This document shows, piece by piece, positions 53,887 to 64,000 of a stretch of DNA of 64,000 bases; positions within the stretch are counted from its first letter, which is position 1, and every line of letters begins with the position of its first letter. This DNA comes from Synanceia verrucosa (Eukaryota; Chordata; Actinopteri; Perciformes; Synanceiidae). The stretch covers positions 7,589,507 to 7,653,506 of the forward strand of contig CM056567.1 of NCBI GenBank assembly GCA_029721515.1, in the 5' to 3' direction. A program made the position numbers and the translations under genes. The notes beneath the pieces were generated by a model. The model did no database searches, was not told the origin of the DNA, and worked only from the letters and a program-made list of their open reading frames with translations.

Positions 53887-55756
53887 CAGTAGACAGTGGT
53901 TGGGGTTTTAGCTTCTTCCAGTTTCCATTTTGTTCATGATTCAAAAATTTGAGAACATATTGGCTTAAAAACATCCACATATCCAACTTACTAAAAATAT
54001 CTTTTTTTTGCTTTACTGAATAAAGAGTGACCTGGCTCATACTCTCTTGGTGCATATTTTATTTTTTCTGCAGTAAACAGGTATATTCATGTGAATTTGA
54101 TGAATGGGCTCCTGGTGGTACAACCATACCTGTGCGCTTCCTGTGTTACTGCCAGAAGGGTTAATATGTGTGAGTCAGTTTCAACGCCTCCATTCACTCC
54201 ACAAGTAGCAATCCGTCTTTCTTTGTCTCAAGCAGACATTTCGACACACACACCTGTCGTACCTGTAGGTGTGCTGCTGCGGAAGGAGGAGGAGGGGGTG
54301 ATTGGGGGCGTGACGGGAGGCGTCAGGTTACCGCTGGTGTGGCGAGGGGGCGTGGCCGTGCTGTTCCTGGACACTCCGCCAGTGATGGACAGGGACAGTT
54401 TGGGAGTGGCCTTCTTCTTCATTGTCTCCTGCTCCCGGCGCGCCGCATCTGTCATGAACCTGATGGGGAGGAGCTATCATCAGTAAATCCCAATATAACA
54501 ACAATATAATGTAGGATAATTTACCAACAGTCCTCCCATCGGACCATCATAGATGGAGGAACTATTAGTGGACCTAATGAAATGCTAAACTCCATTCAAA
54601 GAATTTATACAGAACTTCAGAAAAATCATGCTGGTTTGTTACAAATTTCATCAGATATTGTTTCTGTCAGTTGTGACAAACCAAACTTGGAACAAACAGA
54701 CTTTGCAACAACCTTGTCTGATGACCTTGTCTGTACACAAGTCATGAAACCAAACATACCAGCAAGCCCCATTATTTTGAGGTAAAAATATAAGTCAGAG
54801 GACATGGGCACAACATTCTGGGAATAATTCCTTACTGCACAGGAAAAATGTCCATGGAAAATTATGGCAATAGGGGTCTTAAACTGTGGGTGGATGTTTA
54901 TAACAAAACACTTTCATTTTATCTCCAAATAAGTTTGTTTAAAACCTGCTGCTGGTGTTTCATGTCTCGCCTAACTTATTTTTAGAAATTAATTCCCAGA
55001 TCATAATAATTTCCTTGGTGAGTACAGTGGTATTATTATTATTCAAAAGAGTGATAAGACAGTGACAAAAAAAGACCCAGTTCAGTTGTGATTAACTGGA
55101 ATTATACTTTAATACATCTGGCTTTGTAACATGCTGTAATGATATTTGTTGATATAATAGAGGCATTTTAGGTGTTATCTAATTATGGCTGTTCTCTGCA
55201 CTGGTGTTGTGACAGGGAGGAAATAATTGCGCTGGTGAATGAGCAGCCCAATAAATATACAGTCATCACAACATTGTACAGTAAATACTGCTGACATTTA
55301 CAACCTCGCCGTTTTAACAATTACCACAAACAACAGACCTAACTCTCTCCCTGTTTTACCGTTATCTTCCTCGACGCTGCGTCTTGGGAGTGATTTAACG
55401 GTGCGTGACATCGGTTCACCACACTAAAAACACACACGCAGTAATCCTGAAAAGATGCCTTTGGCTGCGCAGCACAGGGGTTTAGGAGTGATTGTCTTGT
55501 GTGGTTTTCTGTGCCGGTCTGTGGATGACTCACTCCTGTGTCTATGGGAAGGCATCAGTCATTTGAGCTGCTGTCCGCAAGCCACATGTATGTATGTATG
55601 TACACACAGACTTCCACTGGTGGAGCGATGCTGCCCTCTATAGACCAGCACCTTTGGTTCAGTGTGTGTGAATGTGCTTGTACCTGTTGATGTAGCTCAG
55701 GGCCAGATAAGTGGGCTGCTGTTGCTCCTGCTTCTCCAGGACCCGCGGATCTGTGT
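51986..55756 (-). CDS. jazf1: Juxtaposed with another zinc finger protein 1, partial (coding exons 2-5 of 5)
   Basis: JAZF1 is a nuclear zinc-finger co-regulator; it represses the orphan receptor NR2C2 (TR4) and associates with the NuA4/TIP60 acetyltransferase complex. Exons on the minus strand: 55756-55684, 54459-54263, 53139-52970, 52162-51986, all GT-AG and phase-consistent. They correspond to human residues from about D39 to the end (human 243 aa). Visible parts: TDPRVLEKQ; the Ser/Thr/Pro segment LTPPVTPPITPSSSFRSST; the acidic patch EYDEEEVDYEESDSDESW; finger two (CPVPGCKKRYK...HAKNGH) and finger three (CRCGKSYK...HTINFH). The first exon, holding the N-terminal finger, was looked for and not found, so it lies beyond 64,000. 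Confidence 0.96.
52163..52969 (-). other. jazf1: jazf1 intron 4
   Basis: An 807-bp GT-AG intron; nothing recognised in it. Confidence 0.9.
52970..53139 (-). CDS. jazf1: jazf1 coding exon 4 (acidic patch, start of finger 2)
   Basis: Encodes SEYDEEEVDYEESDSDESW through ILSSMCMNGGEEKPFACPVP and GCKKRYK. Only one residue differs from the human sequence as I recall it (Ser for Ala before ILSSM). The donor is GTAAGG. Confidence 0.96.
53594..53661. repeat. (GT)n microsatellite with GCGCGT interruption
   Basis: GT run broken once by GCGCGT, in jazf1 intron 3. Confidence 0.97.
53843..53884. repeat. (AC)21 microsatellite
   Basis: Perfect AC run in jazf1 intron 3, oriented opposite to the GT run 180 bp away. 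Confidence 0.97.
54263..54459 (-). CDS. jazf1: jazf1 coding exon 3 (Ser/Thr/Pro-rich)
   Basis: Encodes FMTDAARREQETMKKK, then PKLSLSITGG and the nearly invariant LTPPVTPPITPSSSFRSSTP. The middle (VSRNSTATPPRHTSGN) differs slightly from human. It leaves in phase 1 at GTACGA. Confidence 0.95.
54460..55683 (-). other. jazf1: jazf1 intron 2
   Basis: A 1.2-kb intron. Unique AT-rich sequence and a short (GTAT)n run near 55,588. No exon was recognised. Confidence 0.88.
55684..55756 (-). CDS. jazf1: jazf1 coding exon 2
   Basis: Encodes TDPRVLEKQEQQQPTYLA then LSYIN plus two bases of Arg. The human exon differs by ELQQ and YVA. It enters in phase 1, as needed to complete the Asp after ...NHI of exon 1. 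The acceptor is CCACAG and the donor GTACAA. Confidence 0.94.
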
Positions 55757-56690
55757 CTGTGGGGAAGAGAGACACATTCAGATTAATCACTGCTCTCTGT
55801 GGAGGCAAACTGTTGCGTGAATACTCTTAGTATGTAGCTGACTCATATGTCCATTCTTCCTGCCAGACTGGCTGACAGATTACAGGATGTTTCTCACACT
55901 GCATTCTCTGTATTAGTCTATAATATGCGAGAGCCTGCAGATATATTTCGGATACTTTCATAAGTACCACCCAGTAATTTACTGTGAATGCCTTTGCCAA
56001 AGTGACCAAAGCCTGATGAATTATCGTCGGGAGTCTGAATGTGGTAAAGCAGAAATTTGTCCGAGAGTGAAATAGCGACTTGGAGGCCGTCATGAATGTA
56101 CACAGTGTATTACTCGAAACACACACACACACACACACACACTGTTGACTTGCTGGGTCAGTAACACTACAGTAGGCAGCTTCCACTGCCTGAGGGAAGC
56201 AGTGTTAACTTCAAAGCCCCACCTCCCACCCCCTGGAAAACAGGAGCAAGTGTGCATGAAAACACTGCGGGTGGGTGCATCTGCGAAGTACCAGTGCCAT
56301 CAAGTGTTCAACGGGGGGAACATGCAGAGGGACACACACTAAAACAACTACAAAAAAATAGTCGTTTTAAGCCATAGCGTGCATGGCTATGCCTGTGTGA
56401 GAGTGTGCATGTAGGCATAATTGCAGCTTTATATGTAATGGCTCGCAGATGTATTGCAATTCAGATCCAAGAAGTGGATTATCTCTGTGCAACAATTAAC
56501 AACACACTCCTGGATGCTCCTTCCAACTAATCCCATGTGCGTGTGGGTGTTTGCGTGTTGGCCTTCTTAGCCCTTTAGTTTTCAGGCTTTCACACCTCAT
56601 AATTAAAAAAGAATGCAGACTTCCCACAGTGCAGGAGAACACCAAGGAGACCAGCAAACACGAAAACAACCGAGGGAAAAAATGCACACT

Positions 56691-56709
56691 GCTGCTGCTG
56701 CTGCTGCTG
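56691..56709. repeat. (CTG)n short trinucleotide repeat
   Basis: About six GCT/CTG units, intronic in jazf1. Confidence 0.95.
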
Positions 56710-56915
56710 TGTGGACCAGTCTCATACATCTGAGTATTTGTAAAAACTGAACAGGCCTTGAGAGGGAGAATGATAACAGAGACATCACCACACACACAAA
56801 CACAGTCTGAGGTGGTCCACAGAGGTGGTCTTTGACAGTCTTTTATAGCTGAGTCTTAATAATCCTACCTGCTGCTCAGATGTAGAGACCAGAGCTCTCT
56901 GTGCATGCATAAGGA

Positions 56916-56918
<3 letters not shown>

Positions 56919-56963
<45 letters not shown>
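56919..56963. repeat. (AC)22 microsatellite
   Basis: AC run in jazf1 intron 1. Confidence 0.97.
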
Positions 56964-56964
<1 letters not shown>

Positions 56965-57052
56965 GCAGCATCTTGAGGTTTGACTTCCTTAAAACCACTG
57001 AGCTTGAATATTTCAGCATGTTTCATGATCCAAAGGCACTCTGAGGATATTT

Positions 57053-57635
57053 ACCTCCGCCAAGTAGGTTTATGTTTTCACTGGGGTTTGTTTGTTTGTT
57101 TGTTTGTTTGTTGGTTTGCAAAATAACACAAAAAGTTGTGGATGGATTTTGACGAAATTTTCAGGCTTGGTCAGAATTGGCCAAACTTAGACTAACCAAT
57201 ACTGGATGAAGATTCACAGGTATATTGTCAGAGCTTATATATGTTTTGGGAGATTGTAAAGTGCTGTCTGCTCTTCCTCGACCTCTAAAATCCTGGACAC
57301 AATCTGCTACAATAATTGGACGTCAGATTATTCTCAGGAACTGGAAGAAACATGGAGAGGAATGGATGAGTGAACTAGGTAAAGTAGCTGCATATGAAAG
57401 GATGTCGTATAGGATGCAAGACAGAATTCAAAGTACTTTCTGAAGTGGGGCACGTGCCTTGACACCATATCTGTCAATGTAAAAATAACCGTCCATAACT
57501 TTTCAAATTACTTTGCAAACCGACAAACCAATAAGCCCTGGTGAAAACAAAACCTCCTTGGCGGCGGGGGTATCTTTAAATAAAAAGTCACCACCACCTT
57601 GGCGGTGGTCTGCGCTCTCTGAGTGCTTTTCTAGT
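57053..57635. mobile_element. Foldback (long-TIR) nonautonomous element
   Basis: The left arm begins ACCTCCGCCAAGTAGGTTTA and reaches GGATGGATTTT near 57,150. The right arm (about 57,480-57,571), read in reverse, gives CCGCCAAGGAGGTTTTGTTT and later AAAAGTTATGGACGG, an inverted match of some 90 bp. A further CTTGGCGGTGG and TTTTCTAGTT follow at 57,595-57,635. A (TTTG)n run lies in the left arm. I know the style as a widespread teleost repeat; no transposase is present. A LINE fragment sits in the middle. Confidence 0.65.
57225..57440 (+). pseudogene. LINE (L1/Tx1-like) ORF2 C-terminal fragment
   Basis: The frame reads LIYVLGDCKVL, then GRQIILRNWKKHGEEWMSEL and AYERMSYRMQDRIQSTF. This resembles the C-terminal tail of L1-clade ORF2 (IL..WK followed by W...L and an ER..Y motif). 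The reverse transcriptase and endonuclease are absent, so it is a 5'-truncated, dead copy. It may have inserted into the foldback element around it. Confidence 0.5.
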
Positions 57636-57974
57636 TGAAGAAGAAATTATTAAGAAAAGTGTGTAATGTCACCCAGTAGGTAAGGCCATTCATTGCTTGC
57701 TTAACTTGATCGTAAAAATAAACTTTATCATCTGACTGTAATGTAGCCCTAAAGAGCAGCAAAACAAAACAACAAATGAAGACGGCCCGGAGCCCAAAAT
57801 GGTGTTTTCACTGTGCTCATTATGTCCAACTGTCAGTCTAAGCTCTGAAATATGTCTTTGTCAAAGGGCTGTCCAACCCCCAAACAAATTCAAATAAAAT
57901 TGAGATAGACAACAATACATTTAGAAAACAAACAAACATGTAAAGAAACAAAAATGTTCAAAAAGAAGGATGGA

Positions 57975-58080
57975 TTTATCTTTTCTAGCTACAATTCGTC
58001 TGTGAATTTTTTTTTTTGTCTATGCTGCTGTGGTGGGTGAATTTCCCCCATAAATTAAAAAACTATTCTATTCTATTCTA
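57975..58080. mobile_element. LINE/SINE 3' tail remnant
   Basis: GTGGGTGAATTTCCCCCATA and then repeated TATTC recalls the 3' tail of many fish retroelements (GAATTTCCCC...AATAAAGTAT). Only the tail remains. Confidence 0.4.
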
Positions 58081-58141
58081 TATGGTCCTACCCCTTAGCT
58101 AACTGACCCATTTCAATAGAAATATATACGTAATAATCATA

Positions 58142-58552
58142 TTAACTCTTTGAGTGCCATTAATGCATTTCAGTGTCAAAGTGTTTTTTGGGCAGCGGGT
58201 CGCAGATTGCGGTCAGCCTGTGAGTGATGTTGGGGCTTCTGGGATATGTAGTCGGAGCATAAAGAGACAGTATATGCCACAGAGATCAAAACAGGAAGTG
58301 GAGACGATCGAAACTAGAAAGCAAAATGGACAGATTCTGGACAAAAAGTGGTATTTTTGGTGAAAGTGGCCTCTTCTCTACCTCTGATATATCAAGAACG
58401 GGACAAGGTAAAAACTAACTTTTTTCATGATGAAATAGAGAGTCATTTGAGCTATTCAGTGTTTTCAGAGTCATAGTACAAAATATTCCATGGGTCTAGA
58501 CATATGACTCAAAATGGGCAAAAAACACGGCACAAGTCACTTTATGAGTTAA
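58142..58552. mobile_element. piggyBac-like MITE, copy 2
   Basis: Bounded by TTAA at 58,142-58,145 and 58,549-58,552. The left end TTAACTCTTTGAGTGCCA is identical to copy 1; the right end (TTTATGAGTTAA) is shorter and diverged. Its interior aligns with copy 1 at many points, including GAGCTATTC, TTTTCAGAGTCATAG and AAAATATTC. Confidence 0.75.
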
Positions 58553-59749
58553 TAGTGGTAATGATTATGTAAACTGAACTAAGGACATCTACAAAAAAAC
58601 AGTCACAGCAACAGTCAGCAACAACAGTAATGATATGGAGAACCTTTTCTTAGCTGTGAGAATTTAAAGTTTGATTTTCTCCTGAAGTTGTACCCTCCCT
58701 CTTTTGGCTGTTATAGGCAAAAAAAAAAATGTTAATCAGGTAACAATCATGCGTCTGCAATGATGAACCATCGTCTTTGTGTATAAAAGAACAAATAAAA
58801 AGAAATGCCAGAGTTAATAACTTGAGATGTACAAGGTTTTGGCTTTAAGATGAGGTAAGTGTGTGCATGTGTGTGTGTTGGGTGGGGGTGTTGGTGGAAA
58901 TGGAGTAAGCCAGGTGCAGAGGGAGAGAGAGCTGCAGGAAATGTTCACCGCCTTTATGACTTCCGCTCACCTAGCAGGACAGGAAGCTAACACACTGCTG
59001 ATCCTGCCACTGGAGCTGGACACACACACACACATTTATACACAGGCACACAGTAAGTTTCATGGATATCCATTTTCACTGATTTAAGTTGCAAAGCTTT
59101 ACATTTTCAGTTGCAGGATTTACATGACGAAGCAGTCTACTCTTGGTGTTTTTCATCTGCATGTTTCAGTGGAAAAGTCAGTCCAGAGACTCCAGGCTCT
59201 ATAAATATCTCCCTAATTAGCGTTCCTGTCATTAAAAGCAGCAACCAATCGACTGCCGCCCCACTCATTTCAACACAGCCATCCAGTTCTCTGCAGCGGT
59301 GCACTGCTGCCCCCTGCTGAACACACGCTGCGTGCATGCGGCCACATGTATGTGCACAAGTGTGTATGTCTGTGCGTGTGTCTTCACATGTGTGTATGTG
59401 TTGAAACCAGGCCAAGAATGCATGGCTTGTTTTGCAGACTGCTAATTAAGCCACAGAGAGCGTTTTAACGTGTTTCTAGAGCAGCAGGCAACCGGATGGA
59501 GGGAGAGGAGGAGGTGGAGGAGGAGCAGGGGGGATATGGGTGGGGGAAAAGGCAAACTTCTCTGTAATTACACTTTTCAGTGCTTAGCGGGGCGGTCGAG
59601 CCCTGCGACTTCCGAAAGGCAATCTGTGCGACTGTGTGTATGCGGATGTATGTGTAGCGTGAAAAGAGAGGGCCTGCAGTTTCCAGTATGGGATGCCGAT
59701 CCACTAATTGCTCCACTACACCCTGACAGGTCATTTAGGAAGTACGGTG

Positions 59750-59750
<1 letters not shown>

Positions 59751-59790
<40 letters not shown>
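59751..59790. repeat. (AC)20 microsatellite
   Basis: Perfect AC run in jazf1 intron 1. Confidence 0.97.
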
Positions 59791-59792
<2 letters not shown>

Positions 59793-59942
59793 TCCCGTCT
59801 CACACCTCTGAAAGTGGGATGGGTTGGGATCTGGCAACAAGGCTGGCCTACATGGTTACATCATTATTATGATATTAATAAGGGTATTTTCAGATACTGA
59901 TTCATATCACAATTATGGCAAATAAAATCTCCCATATAAACA

Positions 59943-60203
59943 CTTTTCAGGGTCTTCTAATTTTTTTTTCTAATTTATTTTATTCAATTGCAGAATATGC
60001 TTATGTTAAAGTTAAACTAGTGGTTATTTTGCACATTATTTATATATTTACATATATAAAATATTTCATAATATATTTCTATTTACAGTATAATAATATT
60101 TTTTGGTTTTTTTATTGGATTTATTTAGGTTATTTTCCAGGCTCTTCCAATTTCTTTTTTATTTATTTTATTCAGTTGTAGAATATTCTCATGTTTAAGG
60201 TCA
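59943..60203. repeat. Diverged direct repeat, about 72 bp, 190-bp period
   Basis: 59,943-60,014 and 60,133-60,203 share the order TTTTC.GG.TCTTC.AATTT, ATTTATTTTATTCA.TTG.AG and AATAT.CT.ATGTT.AA. This looks like an old segmental duplication or two parts of one AT-rich element. Confidence 0.6.
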
Positions 60204-60468
60204 ATACAAGACATCTGGTAATGCTGTGGATTTTGGATTTTAAGATATTGTGTTGGCCATTTTCAATGTTCTGTGACATTTCATAGACCTAACAAATAAT
60301 CAGCAGAACAATAATTATTGTTAGCTGCAGCCCACATTTCAAGTAATCAGTTTTCAGATGGTGTCAAACAATGAACTTGAGTGAAAGGCAAAAGCCACAA
60401 TTATTTAAAAATGCAGCTAGAATAACATATCTAGCAAATATTTTCATGAAAAATAACTACATTTCCTG

Positions 60469-60640
60469 ATAGGGGTGGGTATTGGCAAGGGCTTCACGAC
60501 ATGTGATAATATGATATATTGCAATATTCTATCTAGTTCACTGAGAAATTTGAAATTGATATTAAGAAATTAAAAATTGATATTATAACTGAAGAAAAAG
60601 TATTGCAATATACTGTCATATCAATATTTTTCCCACCCCT
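60469..60640. mobile_element. hAT-like MITE with 8-bp target duplication
   Basis: The 172-bp element begins ATAGGGGTGGG and ends CCCACCCCT, an inverted pair. It is flanked on both sides by ATTTCCTG (60,461-60,468 and 60,641-60,648), a perfect 8-bp target duplication as made by hAT transposases. The interior is AT-rich with TATTGCAATAT motifs and no coding capacity. Confidence 0.82.
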
Positions 60641-63600
60641 ATTTCCTGAGTAATCTTTTTGCAGATGAAGTGTCTGAAAACAGCAATGGTTGGTGGAGGA
60701 TGGTGGCAGCTTTAAGATTTAAGACAAAGAAAAGAAGAAAATCTTCACTTCTGAGAAGGTGGAACCTGGGAAACATTCAAACAATTTAACAATTATCTAA
60801 ATAGTCCAAGATCCATCTTGTGTCCTTCAGCTCAGTCTATTAATTAACTACTCATTTCAGTTCTGAAGATCATAAATCACCATAAAATGATGTCAAGTGC
60901 AAGTCCATTAATGCTCAGACCTACTGGCAACATCAGAGCAACTAATACAAAGACAGAGTCTGGTAATTGACATACCTGCTCTGCTATGCAATTATAAAAA
61001 CTAACAGCAGCATGGTAGGGATTTTCCTACCTGTTAATCATAGACAAGCAGGTAATAACCGCTTTAACATATTGTGTTTGCATTTGCTTCTTCTCTGAGC
61101 CAAGGCAGATAAAGGAGTAAAGCCGAACTAGGCTGGTGGGCTGAGTGATTATTATGTATTTAAAAGTGACTGTAGGCCCAATTATGTGCATGCTTCAGCA
61201 GAGACTGCATTATTACGACATAATGCTGACCTGACTTGTCCTGTCACACCTCAGTTTTTGATTTTCAGCTATAAAACACAAATCCAAATGAGCAGAAATC
61301 ACAGTAAATTCTGTCTAAACAAAGCTGAGATGTTTGGGTTTCCCCTGAGCTCTGCTCACTCTGCACATTTACTCTCTCAGCCTTCTCTTCCAAATCTCTT
61401 TCCCCACTTTTAATCTTTCTCCCCCCCCCCTCCACCCAGCTCCTCTTTGTTGAGGTAAGAGGCAGGTATGAGCTTGTGCAGGTGGGAACACAGCACTACA
61501 CTGCACGCAGGCGGACGAGCCTGACATCATCACATTCCTCAGACCTTACCTAGACTCACCGCAAAAAGCCTTTCGACAACAACCAAACACCACACTAAAC
61601 ACAGCTCACCTCACCGATTTCCTCTTGCATTCAGCTGTACTCTAAACAGTGCAGGTATGTTGTTGGGAGGCTGCTATCTTTTCTTCTGGGATGAGATCAG
61701 CACCAAAAACCCACACATTACCTCATTTTCTCAGGGAAAGGATCACGACAGGCTTATCTGGTTTGTATGCTACCAGCTATTGCGTGCTGATTCAGAGGGG
61801 GAGGAGTCCAAAATAAGACCCAAGTAGTGATCATTGGCATACACAGTACAGGTTGCCCAGGCATAACTAAAATTTAACATTTTAGCCACATACAACAGAT
61901 GTGCTACCACAAGAGGGCAGCACAGTCAATGATAAAGCTAATAGGCATACACTGATTTCTGCACCCTGACCTGGGACCTACTGACTCGCTTTTACAGCTG
62001 TTTTACACCCGATAGCACAGTCCTGTCGTCACCTCTGGATTACCTGATTCATTATCAGTGCCTGTTTGTTCATAATCTCTTTGCACACAGCAGGATCGAC
62101 CACAATCAAGGCAATCCGTTATCTGCAAAGCCTCCAACAGCTTATCTGACATCTCCCGTGAAGAGGTCTAGGAGGATCAAATTAGCTCACACTCTGATTG
62201 ATTGTTGATCATACACTCTGCCGCACCATTTCAAACTGAAAAGGGAAGTCCAAAGCTACCACCCCTCTCTTTCTCTCACCTCAATCCCCTCCATCTGTCA
62301 CACTTATCCCCGTGGTAACTGATCTGCAGCCGTTATTGATTAGACTGTGTGTGATCCTGACGCCGCTGACGATCAGCCAATCTAAAGCGAGCAGAGAGAG
62401 AACTCATTAATCCAAGTGATCTGACTGGTACACCGCCATTCTGCTCTGCCGGCGGTTGGGGGTCAAAGGTCAAGTCCAGAGCCAGATGGGGTACCAATCA
62501 GTGTGAGGTTTTGGCTGTGTGACTGATAAGACAATATATGCTCTTACTTTTCTGACAGTTTACATCCTTTAATTTGTTTACTGCTTGGTTTGTCACAAGA
62601 TTTACAGTGTTAAAATCAAACAGCCAAAATTCCATGAAGCATACAGTGAACTGCAGAGCGGTCTACCACCCACCCGTCTCCTCACCCACATACACAGTCA
62701 CACAAAACATGATCCCTTTCTTTTATCATCAGCACATCAGTCCTGCCCCATCACACGTTTGGGTGTCCTAACCACAGCTGGCTGTTCTGGAGCGCTCTTT
62801 GTTAGTGAGACAGCAGGTGTGCAATAACTCAGCCAACATACTGCCTCGACCCCATTGGAGACAGCCAGTTGCCATGGAGACTGGCTCAATGAAGCATCCA
62901 TTCTACCCCCTCTCACCCCACCGCCTCACTCGCTTCAAATAGCCTCCTGAGGATGGATACACACCACAAATAATGATTAGCCCACATCAACTTTGTCACA
63001 GATTACTGTGTTTTGGTAGTTCTGGCTTTGGTTCTTCTATGCTGTAATCTGCTGTGGTGGATCAATCAACCTTTCTGTGTTGAAAAAAAGAGGCAAGCGT
63101 TTGAATGGTGCTTCAAAACGTGTTAAATAATTAACAAGTGTTACACTGCATGGTGCTAATTAGACTACATCTGAATGTTTTTTCCTATTTGATAAGGAGC
63201 ACATTCACTGATCAAAAAACAGGTAATGCAAATGACTATTACTAGTCTTGTATTTACTACACCTGCATCTAAGAGATGTGCAGTAGAGGACTTAGTAAGC
63301 AGCACAATTAAAATATAATCTATTTTGTTTTTCTTGAAAGGTCATGTCATGTGTATTGATGGTGAATAACATAAGCCGATAAATGTATCTTTTACCACCA
63401 ATGCAGATATTTTACTAAAGCACTATTTATGCCTTTATTACACAGCAATAACTTAAAGCTAATAAATTTCATACTATTGTTACACTACTGCTATGAAATG
63501 TGGCACTCATTAACTATTTTTGACTGCCATATGTCAAAGTGGGTGCACTGATTGTGAGTCTATACAAGCAAGGTGACAGATGAAAATATAAAAAGTGGTG

Positions 63601-64000
63601 CAACAAGTTGAATACCCATGTGAAATAAAACACATTCAATTCACTGCATGTCTGCCACATTTTGGTTCAATGGTAATTAAATGCAACCAACAATCGGAAA
63701 GCACTGTAAAAGGTGATACGTTCAGGGACACCTGAGGTGACAAAAGCGACAGGCGGCTCAATACACAAGCTGAGTGAGGCTGCAGTGCATCAGGCCTGCA
63801 GAGGTAAACACACAGGCTCCTCAGCAATTAGCTGCCTGGTCGGAGTGCTAGTTATACCTTTGAGACCTGCGCGGCCCTCCGAGTCGAGGCACCGCTACCA
63901 AAGGTAACTACATCGGCCTGTGCAAAAATAAAACAAGCCGGTTACTTATCCCACTGAGAGGCGGCGAGAAATCAAAGTCTCGTGTTGCCTCGACGGAGAG

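Larger units (their letters stand above)
53140..54262 (-). other. jazf1: jazf1 intron 3
   Basis: A 1.1-kb intron with AC/GT repeats at about 53,437-53,462, 53,594-53,661 and 53,843-53,884. Confidence 0.9.
55757..64000 (-). other. jazf1: jazf1 intron 1 (partial)
   Basis: At least 8.2 kb of intron 1, running out of the window. It holds CA repeats (56,119-56,141; 56,919-56,963; 59,751-59,790), a (CTG)n, four or five transposon relics between 57,050 and 60,650, and possible enhancer sequence at about 62,160-62,530 and 63,840-64,000. The N-terminal zinc-finger exon of jazf1 was not found. Confidence 0.8.

Noticed and set aside
59915..60181. 88-codon hydrophobic frame rich in Phe/Ile/Tyr
   Set aside because: Translation of AT-rich repeated DNA; no start context or family resemblance.
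55757..64000. Search for jazf1 exon 1 (N-terminal zinc finger with CRFGGCG-type motif)
   Set aside because: No such frame on the minus strand, so the exon must be outside the window.
1..64000. tRNA, rRNA, known microRNA, CRISPR arrays, operons or phage/plasmid systems
   Set aside because: None seen. The window is spliced vertebrate nuclear DNA, where bacterial-type systems are not expected.

Overview
This window looks like nuclear DNA of a bony fish, most probably a spiny-rayed teleost. It has spliced vertebrate genes with short introns, very dense (CA/GT)n microsatellites, and several short DNA-transposon relatives of types common in fish. Three protein-coding genes are recognised by translating exons and checking splice sites and reading phase. 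They are hibadh (minus strand, complete, 8 coding exons, 329 aa), tax1bp1 (plus strand, complete, 16 coding exons, 947 aa) and jazf1 (minus strand, partial: coding exons 2-5, with exon 1 beyond the right edge). This is the gene order EVX1/HOXA - HIBADH - TAX1BP1 - JAZF1 known from mammals, so the left part of the window should point towards evx1 and the hoxa cluster. The sequence does not tell me which teleost duplicate (a or b) this is.

Layout: 1-650 is a dispersed repeat rich in nuclear-receptor half sites. 651-11,017 is intergenic and noncoding, with microsatellites and a few candidate conserved elements. 11,018-29,422 is hibadh, whose intron 4 (9.6 kb) and intron 6 (4.7 kb) dominate its length. 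29,423-31,359 is the head-to-head promoter interval shared with tax1bp1; it has CCAAT, GC and ETS motifs, a TCACGTGA E-box, GCTA-rich hairpins and one unexplained coding-like exon. 31,360-47,966 is tax1bp1, whose introns carry a 264-bp perfect purine-pyrimidine alternation, a piggyBac-like MITE and an 82-bp-arm hairpin. 47,967-51,985 holds the two convergent 3' UTRs, whose predicted poly(A) signals lie about 100 bp apart. 51,986-55,756 is jazf1 exons 5 to 2. 55,757-64,000 is jazf1 intron 1, with a LINE fragment inside a foldback element, a second piggyBac-like copy, a hAT-like MITE with a perfect target duplication, and possible enhancer sequence.

The three genes do not form a pathway. HIBADH is a mitochondrial valine-catabolism enzyme, TAX1BP1 a ubiquitin-binding selective-autophagy receptor, and JAZF1 a nuclear zinc-finger co-regulator. 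In mammals their linkage is attributed to long-range HoxA regulatory elements lying among them, and the candidate noncoding elements here would fit that picture. No tRNA, rRNA, known microRNA, CRISPR array or bacterial-type system was seen. Nothing in the window amounts to a clear new system. The best leads are the coding-like exon at 29,908-30,035, the small transposon families, and the hairpin in tax1bp1.
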